8,046 bases of DNA from an uncultured Eubacteriales bacterium. GTDB taxonomy: Bacteria; Bacillota; Clostridia; Lachnospirales; CAG-274. The stretch's first letter is position 1; every line of letters begins with the position of its first letter. Location of the stretch: contig CABVAP010000108.1 in assembly GCA_902496345.1 (NCBI GenBank), positions 1-8,046 of the forward strand, read 5' to 3'. A program made the translations under genes and the position numbers. Shown in pieces: positions 1 through 6,055 of the stretch. Below the pieces are notes generated by a model. That model worked only from the letters and a program-made list of their open reading frames with translations, did no database searches and was not told where the DNA came from.

Positions 1-56
1 AGAATTATATATCTTTATGGGTAGGTTGGGTAGGTGCACTTGAGTTGACGCTTACA
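1..56 (-). mobile_element. Probable insertion sequence end (partial, IS21-like appearance)
   Basis: Read on the minus strand from 56 this segment begins TGTAAGCGTCAACTCAAGTG and continues with C-rich sequence (CACCTACCC) to the window edge. It is clearly richer in G+C than the surrounding DNA and begins exactly where the acidic reading frame of the neighbouring broken gene stops. A TGT terminus followed by a CGTCAA block resembles the ends of IS21-family elements as I remember them, but no transposase lies in the window, so the family is only inferred. An unrelated insertion or recombination junction would look the same. Confidence 0.35.
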
Positions 57-300
57 CACCTTCTTCAGAATTATTAGAATCTACATCTAAAATTTCCTCA
101 TTTTCAGAGTTTTCATAAGAAACATTTTCTTCATCAGAATTTTCGTTATTAAAGTCATCGTTTGAAATATTTTCTTCAACTTGAATGATATCTTCAAATG
201 TTTCCCCACTTTATTCATCTGCAAAAGTTGGTACATTTGTACATATCAATGAACTTGCCAAGGCAAATGACATAATTTGTTTTCTTAAATTCTTTTTCAT
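52..300 (-). pseudogene. Broken gene for a secreted acidic surface protein (N-terminus only)
   Basis: From an ATG at 300 the frame encodes a typical Sec signal peptide (MKKNLRKQIMSFALASSLIC, then TNVPTFADE), with AKA/FADE-like cleavage context. It then meets an in-frame TAA at 211-213. Beyond that stop the same frame stays open for about 50 more codons and is gene-like: very rich in Glu, Asp, Asn and Ser (ending NSEEGV), as in the low-complexity linkers that follow signal peptides of clostridial surface proteins. It ends with TAA at 52-54, where an apparent insertion sequence end begins. The first stop could come from a single CAA or GAA to TAA change. A good Shine-Dalgarno site (AAGGAG, 316-311) lies 10 nt before the ATG. 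I infer an exported protein inactivated by a nonsense change and truncated by insertion; the lost C-terminal part, and so its function, is unknown. The 29-residue product could still be made. Confidence 0.7.
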
Positions 301-310
301 TTGATATAAT

Positions 311-316
311 CTCCTT
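311..316 (-). promoter_or_regulatory. Shine-Dalgarno site of the broken secreted-protein gene
   Basis: AAGGAG on the minus strand, 10 nt before the ATG at 300. It supports the choice of start and shows that the locus was once a genuine, well-translated gene. Confidence 0.6.
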
Positions 317-395
317 TTCTTATTTTCTTTGCAAATTCACTATTCCTTTTAATAAAATCCCTATTTCCCTATTTGAAAAGATATAAACTAAATCT

Positions 396-404
396 ATTAT
401 ATCA
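396..404 (-). promoter_or_regulatory. Extended -10 promoter (TGATATAAT)
   Basis: The minus strand reads TGATATAAT, a consensus TATAAT preceded by TG at the extended -10 position. No good -35 is visible 16-18 nt upstream (only T-rich sequence), which an extended -10 tolerates. Transcription would start near 389 and give a 5' leader of about 90 nt for the broken secreted-protein gene. The rest of 301-572 holds only AT-rich hairpins (493-510 and around 547-570) without U tracts. I see no convincing terminator for the L,D-transpeptidase gene that ends at 573. Confidence 0.45.
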
Positions 405-572
405 TCTCCTTTAAAAGTATAAAAAATATTTGAAATATAATTTGTAGAATAAATCTAATTGACAAAACCATTATATTGAAATTTTTTTATCAGATTTATC
501 ACCATAAATCATATAAATAACTAAAAGTATGTAGTTTTAATTTTTTATTTATAAACCTAATTTTATAAATCT

Positions 573-1760
573 TTAATCTTCTGTTTTACTCTCAATTTCG
601 CTTATATTAATCTCCTTTATTTCTGGATTCCATTTTGCACTGTAGTCAAATAACTCACATAGCGCTTTAAGAGGCATCAATGTTCTTCCATTTATAATTT
701 TTATAGGAATAGTTGACTCTTTTGACGTATCATTCAGTTTTGCATAGTTTTCATCTAGTTCTATATCAACATTTTTTTCATCTTTTTCAGCATATATAGT
801 TCTTTTTGAATTATCCCACAGAATTTCTACACCCATCTTCTCAAAAAGCCCTCTCACAGGGACAAATGTTATTCCATTGTCAAGTAAAATAGGTGCTTCA
901 TCAAAATTTAATGTTTCTCCATCAAAAGATATATGTATTTTCTGACAAACATCAATAGTTCTATAAGCCTCTCCATAATTCCCTAAAATATCTTTCGCTG
1001 AATACTTAACACGATATTCCCCTGGAATAATTCCAGAAAAATCAAATGATATTTCAAAAGGAATTTCATTATTTGCAATGTCGTAAGCCTTTACATTTTT
1101 CATAAGAATATCTTTAATAGAATTTGAGCTAAGATTATCTTCAACATAAATTATGTTATTTGTATCCCCAAACCTAAATTTAACCTGTTCTTTATTCCAA
1201 GGATTATTAGGATTTGGGTCTGTAGGGTCCCAGTTTGGATATTTTGAATTCGTTGTAAGTTTTATTGTTTTGGGCTTTGGCAAGGCATCTGTATCAGCAC
1301 TTACTATTGTAATTTTTGTATATTGACCACAATTATCATATATCCATTTTGCATCGGCTACCGAAAGTCTTACACAGCCCATAGAGGCAGCCGTTCCAAG
1401 CTTATTGTATTCTTTATAATCTAATGTATCCTCTCTTGTAGTGCTATAATAAACAGAATGAAATAAAATGTGATTATGTATTCTTGTTGCATACTGTCCA
1501 TATACACCACCAAATAGTTCTCGCCATCTGTATTTATCGGTTGTGTAAAAAGTTCCAGTTGGTGTTGAGCCTGCCCTTTCTCCAACAGAGCAAGCCATAG
1601 CTTTAACAGGCTGATTTTTACCGTTATAAACTGTAACACAGTTGGTCTTAACATTTACCCTTATCGAATAACCTGTGTCTGCCATAACATATTCGCACAA
1701 AAAACTTAAATTTAAAATACAAACACAAATAATCATTAAACTAAAAATAACTTTTTTCAT
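573..1760 (-). CDS. Secreted L,D-transpeptidase (YkuD) with C-terminal stalk domain
   Basis: 395 aa. The N-terminal signal peptide is residues 1 to about 27 (hydrophobic IFSLMIICVCILNLSFL). A YkuD catalytic domain follows at about 30-155. It carries the family hallmark: H101 in LFHSVYY, then S126-M-G-C129-V-R131-L, where Cys129 is the acyl-enzyme nucleophile. Such enzymes act outside the membrane, forming 3-3 cross-links in peptidoglycan or attaching proteins to it. Residues 190-272 look like an Ig-like domain (PGEYRVKYSAKDILGNYGEA pattern). Residues 276-388 form a copper-amine-oxidase-N-like stalk domain (FVPVRGLFEKMGVEILWD, then RTLMPLKALCELFDYSAKWN), probably a surface-binding spacer with no copper chemistry. 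The start is supported by AAGGAG 7 nt before the ATG. The gene lies 43 nt after the alpha/alpha-barrel-like gene, so the two are probably co-transcribed. The enzyme call is secure; the exact substrate is not. Confidence 0.9.
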   Translation of the reverse strand: MKKVIFSLMIICVCILNLSFLCEYVMADTGYSIRVNVKTNCVTVYNGKNQPVKAMACSVGERAGSTPTGTFYTTDKYRWRELFGGVYGQYATRIHNHILFHSVYYSTTREDTLDYKEYNKLGTAASMGCVRLSVADAKWIYDNCGQYTKITIVSADTDALPKPKTIKLTTNSKYPNWDPTDPNPNNPWNKEQVKFRFGDTNNIIYVEDNLSSNSIKDILMKNVKAYDIANNEIPFEISFDFSGIIPGEYRVKYSAKDILGNYGEAYRTIDVCQKIHISFDGETLNFDEAPILLDNGITFVPVRGLFEKMGVEILWDNSKRTIYAEKDEKNVDIELDENYAKLNDTSKESTIPIKIINGRTLMPLKALCELFDYSAKWNPEIKEINISEIESKTED

Positions 1761-1803
1761 TATAAAACTCCTTAAAATCCCATTTATATTATTTAATAAA
1801 ACT

Positions 1804-3228
1804 TTATTTTCTGTATTGTGTTATCCCATTTTTATCCATCCATATTTTTTTATTTTTCATTAAATACTCGATTGTTGTATTTGTTGCTTTAAAATATCTT
1901 TCAAGAAGAAATTTTGTTTCATATAGGTCATTATATGTCAAATATGGATAATCAACCATTTTGTTAGAAGAATTATTATATCCATAAGCATAAGCAAGAT
2001 TGTGATTTTTCATAACCCAATAATTTTTTGTATCATCTAATCCCTTAAGCATTTTATTTGCAAGTTGCAAATACTTATCATCATAGGTTAAATTATAGTA
2101 TTCATATAAAAAATTAAGTTCTGTCAAATGATGATTAAGTGATGTATGCACCTTTTTATTTGACGGTGCATAGTCTTCAATCAATATCCCATTAGCTGTT
2201 TTGTGACTATGATTTTGAGCATATTCAAAAAAATACTCTGCATATCGTTTTAATGATTTCAATATAATATCATTACCATATCTCTTATATGCATATATAA
2301 GTCCTATCGCAAAGTCCGAATTAAATCTTGTGTCATAAAATCCCTCTTTTATACCATAATCTCTGCTAAGCCAATCAACTATACAATCTGTTTGCCAATA
2401 TCCATACTTGTTTTGATTATTTATTCCAGTCATAATCATCGCATAACCTAAATCTTCCATACCTCTGCTAAAGGCATATTTTGCAAATGATACACCGACA
2501 TAATTTGCAGGATTTCTAAAAAACATACCTCTTTGATAAGGCTCATAATTACTTTTTGCTCTTATATAAAAGCCATCAAAACACCATCTTTTTTCACCGT
2601 CAATATTATGAGTAAAAAGTTCTTTTAGTGCCTTTTCTCCAGAAAAAAGTTCACTCCCACTAGAAATATACCATAAATCTCCGTGTTCACCCTTATCAGC
2701 TAAATAACGCACCTTTATATTTCCATTCTCAATGTAAATGCCACCGTATCCCTTATTTACTCGTGTATGATTAACATTGTTATATGAATATATAGCAATA
2801 GGTGAAATTACATAATGCTCCTTTGATGAATCTATAACAAAAAGATACTGTCCTGAATTTGCAGGAAATTTATCAGCTTTTTGCCATTTCCCAGTTTTTT
2901 TATCCTTCCATTTTATTGATATATTTGAACCTGTTAATGGAAATAAATGCTGATATTCTCCCTTATTACTAAAAACAATGTCAAATGAGCCATAATAGTC
3001 ACTATTTTCAAAATTTATATAATTTGTATCCAGCGTTCCATACTTAAATTTAAATTTTTCATTTTGAATTTGATTATAAAGAATTGAACCCATTTTATTA
3101 TTTATTTTTGAAAATATAGGAATTAAATTTTTATTATAAGCATATAGATTATTTATCATAATAAAATTGAATAAACAAATGATTGATATTATTAAAATTA
3201 TAACTCTAAAACCTATTTTTTTTGACAT
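1804..3228 (-). CDS. Secreted protein of unknown function, alpha/alpha-barrel-like (possible glycan-active)
   Basis: 474 aa. Residues 1-30 are a Sec signal peptide (VIILIISIICLFNFIMINNLYA). Residues 60-175 look beta-rich. From about 195 to 450 the protein has repeating amphipathic helices with many aromatic residues, for example YAFSRGMEDLGYAMIMTGIN, SLNHHLTELNFLYEYYN and YLTYNDLYETKFLLERYF. This layout recalls the (alpha/alpha)-barrel fold of glycan lyases, GH88/GH105-like hydrolases and the C-terminal domain of D-glucuronyl C5-epimerases. I can assign no family with confidence and no catalytic residues by motif; H366/H367, E370, D426 and Y427 are conspicuous polar or aromatic positions. The start is supported by AGGAGG 10 nt upstream of the ATG. 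It is first in a likely pair with the downstream L,D-transpeptidase. Export and wall-enzyme neighbours suggest a role on surface or environmental polysaccharide, which is inference. Confidence 0.75.
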   Translation of the reverse strand: MSKKIGFRVIILIISIICLFNFIMINNLYAYNKNLIPIFSKINNKMGSILYNQIQNEKFKFKYGTLDTNYINFENSDYYGSFDIVFSNKGEYQHLFPLTGSNISIKWKDKKTGKWQKADKFPANSGQYLFVIDSSKEHYVISPIAIYSYNNVNHTRVNKGYGGIYIENGNIKVRYLADKGEHGDLWYISSGSELFSGEKALKELFTHNIDGEKRWCFDGFYIRAKSNYEPYQRGMFFRNPANYVGVSFAKYAFSRGMEDLGYAMIMTGINNQNKYGYWQTDCIVDWLSRDYGIKEGFYDTRFNSDFAIGLIYAYKRYGNDIILKSLKRYAEYFFEYAQNHSHKTANGILIEDYAPSNKKVHTSLNHHLTELNFLYEYYNLTYDDKYLQLANKMLKGLDDTKNYWVMKNHNLAYAYGYNNSSNKMVDYPYLTYNDLYETKFLLERYFKATNTTIEYLMKNKKIWMDKNGITQYRK

Positions 3229-3250
3229 TTGTGATTAACCTCCTCAAAAT

Positions 3251-3290
3251 AAATAAATCTATATTCTGAATTAAATAAAAATAAATCTAT
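3251..3290. repeat. 12-bp direct repeat AAATAAATCTAT (two copies)
   Basis: AAATAAATCTAT occurs at 3251-3262 and again at 3279-3290, 16 nt apart. The second copy ends 3 nt from the 164-nt inverted-repeat element that begins at 3294. In such AT-rich DNA this may be chance or slippage; it lies in the leader of the alpha/alpha-barrel-like gene. Confidence 0.4.
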
Positions 3291-3293
3291 TTT

Positions 3294-3457
3294 TATGGGC
3301 AATACAGCATAATTCGATAAAACAGGTTTGAGATGATATTTTTCAATACAAGGAAAAACCTACTAAAATAGCCTGAGCCTATGTTAAGAGGCTTTGACAT
3401 AGCAACGGGAAATATCGGTCAAATCTGTAAAATCATAATTGTTTGTTATTGCCTATA
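3294..3457. repeat. 164-nt element bounded by 11-nt terminal inverted repeats (mini-mobile element or structured RNA)
   Basis: TATGGGCAATA at 3294-3304 and TATTGCCTATA at 3447-3457 are inverted repeats matching at 10 of 11 positions; the odd pair is G.U if the plus strand is transcribed and A.C if the minus strand is. The interior is richer in G+C than other gaps here and can fold locally. Pairs visible are TTTGAC/GTCAAA around 3404-3422, AGCCT/AGGCT around 3380-3402, CTATGT/ACATAG, and TTTTTC/GAAAAA nested in AGGTTT/AAACCT around 3320-3362. The right repeat contains the stop codon (TAG, 3455-3453) of the NlpC/P60-like gene, so the element abuts or has captured the end of that gene. It fills nearly all of the 224-nt gap before the next gene. 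I do not recognise it as a known riboswitch. A MITE-like insertion or a structured RNA are the two readings. Confidence 0.5.
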
Positions 3458-4613
3458 ACCTCGCAGGAACTCCCCAGCCCAAAAATCCAAATTTATTTCC
3501 AAGTGATTCCATAATAGGTTTGTAAAGTATTTTTTGACCACCTGCCTCAATAACGTGACCATTACCTACATATAACGCAACATGACCGTAAACCCCTGTT
3601 CCTTTAGAAACAATAGTTGCACCAATCGGTATATTGTTACAATCAATTTTTCCGTTTATATAATTAAACTTATTGTTATGTGGCATATCAATAGCATTTC
3701 CACCGGGATACCCTTTTCCCGAAAAAGCATAAGCTGATGAAACAAATCTTGCACACCAATTTGTTGAAATACAAGTACCATTTCTGTAAGATGTAAACTT
3801 ATCCTTACCCACAAAAGACATAGCCCATTTAATAATAAATTGTTCTGCTTTTGACATTTTTCTTGAATAATTTATGTATTCCGGATTTGTTGCTGTAGTT
3901 TTATAGTTCGACACTCTTGCAAGCATTGTAACAGCTTCACAATACTTCAATGGAGCATCTTTTTTAAATTCGTTAATCAATCCATAATTTATTGCAGTAC
4001 CGACATATTCTTTAGCCCACTCAGGAACTGCAGAATTTGCATACTTAATGTGTGTATTTGTAGGCATAACATTCATATAGGCATATAAAGCACCACAAGC
4101 CTCTGCTTTAGAAATTTTACAATCTAAATTTTTATATTGTTTTTTTATCCCTATCAATTTATCTAATAAAGAAAAAAACTTTCCTTTTGATATATATTTT
4201 TCTGGCTCATATTCATCATAAGAAATAAGCCCCTTATCATTAAGTATTTTTATATATTTAGATGACCAATGAACCTTTGATGCTTGAAGGGCAACAATAT
4301 TCGTTTCTCCAACATACTTTCCATTAAAATAGATATTAGCCTTTCCTACAACATCATTTACTTTTATATCTTTGTCAAAAATTGTATTAATCTTATCTTC
4401 AACCGTAACTATACCCATCTCTGAAAAATCACCATAGACATCTTCTGGATATCCAACCTTAATTTTTTCAGGTATTCCATTAGGGATATAAATGTATTCT
4501 TCATTATTTTGTAATTTTCCTTTAGAAATAAGCTGTATATTATCAGCAAAAACATTACTATAAAATAACATTATCCCTATGGTCATTAATACAAAAAAAC
4601 AAAATTTTTTCAC
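3453..4613 (-). CDS. Secreted NlpC/P60-like peptidase with PBP5-C-like and SLH-like modules
   Basis: 386 aa from a GTG start. Residues 1-23 are a signal peptide (FCFFVLMTIGIMLFYSNVFA). Residues about 25-110 resemble the C-terminal domain of D-Ala-D-Ala carboxypeptidases (PBP5_C), ending in the pattern VNDVVGKANIYFNGKYVGET. Residues about 115-155 and 196-235 resemble SLH repeats (VPEWAKEYVGTAINYGLINE, then EAVTMLARV), which bind secondary cell-wall polymers. Residues about 255-386 form a papain-like NlpC/P60 or CHAP-type domain with Cys287 in NWCARFVSSAY, His344 in GHVALYVGNG and a third polar residue (His353) after it. Such enzymes cleave peptide bonds in peptidoglycan stems or cross-bridges. 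The GTG at 4613 is preferred because AAAGGA lies 10 nt upstream and the protein then begins MKK. A TTG three codons earlier is only 1 nt from that site. The gene stands alone between a hairpin and a 164-nt inverted-repeat element. Confidence 0.82.
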   Translation of the reverse strand: MKKFCFFVLMTIGIMLFYSNVFADNIQLISKGKLQNNEEYIYIPNGIPEKIKVGYPEDVYGDFSEMGIVTVEDKINTIFDKDIKVNDVVGKANIYFNGKYVGETNIVALQASKVHWSSKYIKILNDKGLISYDEYEPEKYISKGKFFSLLDKLIGIKKQYKNLDCKISKAEACGALYAYMNVMPTNTHIKYANSAVPEWAKEYVGTAINYGLINEFKKDAPLKYCEAVTMLARVSNYKTTATNPEYINYSRKMSKAEQFIIKWAMSFVGKDKFTSYRNGTCISTNWCARFVSSAYAFSGKGYPGGNAIDMPHNNKFNYINGKIDCNNIPIGATIVSKGTGVYGHVALYVGNGHVIEAGGQKILYKPIMESLGNKFGFLGWGVPARL

Positions 4614-4623
4614 TATTTCCAAA

Positions 4624-4629
4624 TCCTTT
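4624..4629 (-). promoter_or_regulatory. Shine-Dalgarno site that selects the GTG start of the NlpC/P60-like gene
   Basis: AAAGGA on the minus strand, 10 nt before GTG 4613-4611 and only 1 nt before TTG 4622-4620. The spacing makes the GTG the likely start and gives a clean MKK signal peptide. Confidence 0.6.
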
Positions 4630-4656
4630 CAGTTACTTATATCATTGTCTTATAAA

Positions 4657-4693
4657 AGATAAATGTTGATATTTTTGTTATCAACATTTATCT
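4657..4693 (-). terminator. 15-bp hairpin, probable terminator of the 385-aa gene or leader hairpin of the NlpC/P60-like gene
   Basis: A perfect 15-bp stem (AGATAAATGTTGATA with TATCAACATTTATCT) and 7-nt loop. On the minus strand it is followed by TTTATA, giving four T including the stem end; on the plus strand it is followed by A residues, so the minus orientation fits termination better. It lies 190 nt after the stop of the upstream gene but only about 44 nt before the next start codon, so a regulatory leader hairpin is also possible. The T tract is short for a strong terminator. Confidence 0.5.
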
Positions 4694-4735
4694 AAAAATT
4701 ACTACCAACTACTCCATAAAAAATAAATAACCACA

Positions 4736-4836
4736 AAAAATGATACTTTGTATTGTTTTTCTTTATAAAAGACTAAATTGCCTTAAGTATCCTATAATTT
4801 TGCTATCTTACACAATTAAAAAACAATATCATTTTT
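4736..4836. repeat. Long imperfect inverted repeat (AAAAATGATA...TTGTTTTT)
   Basis: The left arm at 4736-4760 contains AAAAATGATA and TTGTTTTT separated by 7 extra bases. The right arm at 4819-4836 is AAAAACAATATCATTTTT, the reverse complement of the left arm without the insert. The arms enclose about 58 nt. In RNA they could close a large AT-only stem in the 3' region after the 385-aa gene; as DNA they might be ends of a small decayed element. The rest of 4623-4882 shows no gene. Confidence 0.4.
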
Positions 4837-4882
4837 AATACACTTGCTTAAACTTTATTTATTTTTCATAAAACTTATATTT

Positions 4883-6040
4883 CTAATTCTTCTCAGTATA
4901 TATAATATAATTATCAATGTACTCTTGTTCTATTAAAGCATAATCTTCTTTTGATAATACACCATCTTTATTCTTATCCATATATTTCAAGATATTTTCT
5001 TTATTAAATTCCAAATTTCTAAATTCAGGATATAATACAGAAATTTCTTCAAAACTATATTTATTTATCTGGTCTTTTAAAATTGATTTATCTACCCAAT
5101 TTGCAGTAAGTGTAGTATCCTCAACAAAAGCATTTATTTCTGGTTCTGCAATGATAAAGTTTCTTCCTTGTTTGTTATCACTCCAGTAAAGAAATTCATA
5201 TCCATCTTTCGTAGGTAAATCAATTATAGCATCACCTATACGATAATTTTCGTCAACTTCAACTGCTTCTTTTTCTGTTCCTCCTTGAGTATCAAAAGAA
5301 ACTGTCGGTCTTTTAACGCTTTCTTTTCCTGTAAGATTATAATGTATAGCTACGTTAATACTATAGCTATTTCCATCATTAAGACGAAACATAGGGTCTA
5401 CACCATCATGCCTATCAAACCATAACTCTTTCGAATCCTCTGGAAGTGTTGGCTCATCAATACAATAAGGGAAAATATCAAGCTTAATATATTCATTTTC
5501 CTTTAATTCTTTAGCTTTTGGAAAATTTTCTAAAAGGGTATCTTTGAATAAATCGGCAGATATTGTAGCATAATATTTTCCATCACTTCCCTTTTCAAAA
5601 CAATAGAAATAACCACTTGCATCACCTAAATATTCAATTTCATTGCCATTTTCATCACATTTATATTCAAATCTAATCGCCAGTGCATAATAATTTGCAG
5701 ACCATCTTTTTCTTTCAAGCTCTTTTTCTTTTTCATCAAAATGCAGCTCATTCATTGTCTTTTCAAGATCTATTTCAAATTGAATTAAATTACCATTACT
5801 ATCAGGACTTATATTACATAAATACATATTACCGCCCCAACTAGTTTTTCCCATTTTTAAATCAACACAGTTATTAAAATTAATTATATACGTACCATTC
5901 TCCCTTGCATCTTCAACACCGTAATCATCAGATTGAAGTAAAGCAAAATCAACTTTTTCAGCTAAAACACTATTTACAATACCAACACTAAAAATAGTAG
6001 TTAAAATCAAACAACTAATACTCTTTATAAATTTTTTCAT
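4883..6040 (-). CDS. Secreted protein with InlB B-type repeat and EF-hand/dockerin-like loop
   Basis: 385 aa. Residues 1-27 are a signal peptide (ISCLILTTIFSVGIVNSVLA). Residues about 45-240 look like a beta-rich, perhaps carbohydrate-binding-like domain with many acidic and aromatic residues, but I recognise no family. Residues 246-316 match the Listeria-Bacteroides (InlB B, Flg_new) repeat: VSFDTQGG at the start, then LPTKDGYEFLYWSD and TLTANW at the end. This small ubiquitin-like module is common in surface proteins of gut Firmicutes. Residues 355-366 form a 12-residue calcium-loop pattern (DKNKDGVLSKED) followed by a helix, like one half of a dockerin or a lone EF-hand; a functional dockerin needs two. 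No sortase motif or transmembrane tail is present. GGAGTG lies 8 nt before the ATG and the gene starts 15 nt after the stalk-protein gene, so they are probably one operon. Role unknown, likely surface binding. Confidence 0.8.
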   Translation of the reverse strand: MKKFIKSISCLILTTIFSVGIVNSVLAEKVDFALLQSDDYGVEDARENGTYIINFNNCVDLKMGKTSWGGNMYLCNISPDSNGNLIQFEIDLEKTMNELHFDEKEKELERKRWSANYYALAIRFEYKCDENGNEIEYLGDASGYFYCFEKGSDGKYYATISADLFKDTLLENFPKAKELKENEYIKLDIFPYCIDEPTLPEDSKELWFDRHDGVDPMFRLNDGNSYSINVAIHYNLTGKESVKRPTVSFDTQGGTEKEAVEVDENYRIGDAIIDLPTKDGYEFLYWSDNKQGRNFIIAEPEINAFVEDTTLTANWVDKSILKDQINKYSFEEISVLYPEFRNLEFNKENILKYMDKNKDGVLSKEDYALIEQEYIDNYIIYTEKN

Positions 6041-6055
6041 AATTACATCACTCCA

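Noticed and set aside
459..487. Plus-strand promoter with a perfect TTGACA at 459-464
   Set aside because: The -10 position is only T residues and no plus-strand gene follows.
493..510. Hairpin GATTTAT-CACC-ATAAATC as terminator of the L,D-transpeptidase gene
   Set aside because: The stem is AT-rich and short, and on the minus strand it is followed by A residues, not a T tract.
1421..1654. Open frame of 77 codons overlapping the L,D-transpeptidase gene
   Set aside because: It lies wholly inside the YkuD catalytic domain coding region, has no ribosome site and its protein has no domain-like composition; a shadow frame.
1675..1863. Open frame of 62 codons on the plus strand
   Set aside because: It is antisense to the signal peptide of the L,D-transpeptidase, the intergenic gap and the end of the upstream gene; its Ile/Phe/Lys-rich product is what AT-rich DNA gives by chance, and no Shine-Dalgarno site precedes it.
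4614..4622. TTG start for the NlpC/P60-like protein (MEIVKK...)
   Set aside because: Only 1 nt from the AAAGGA site; the GTG three codons later has the right spacing.
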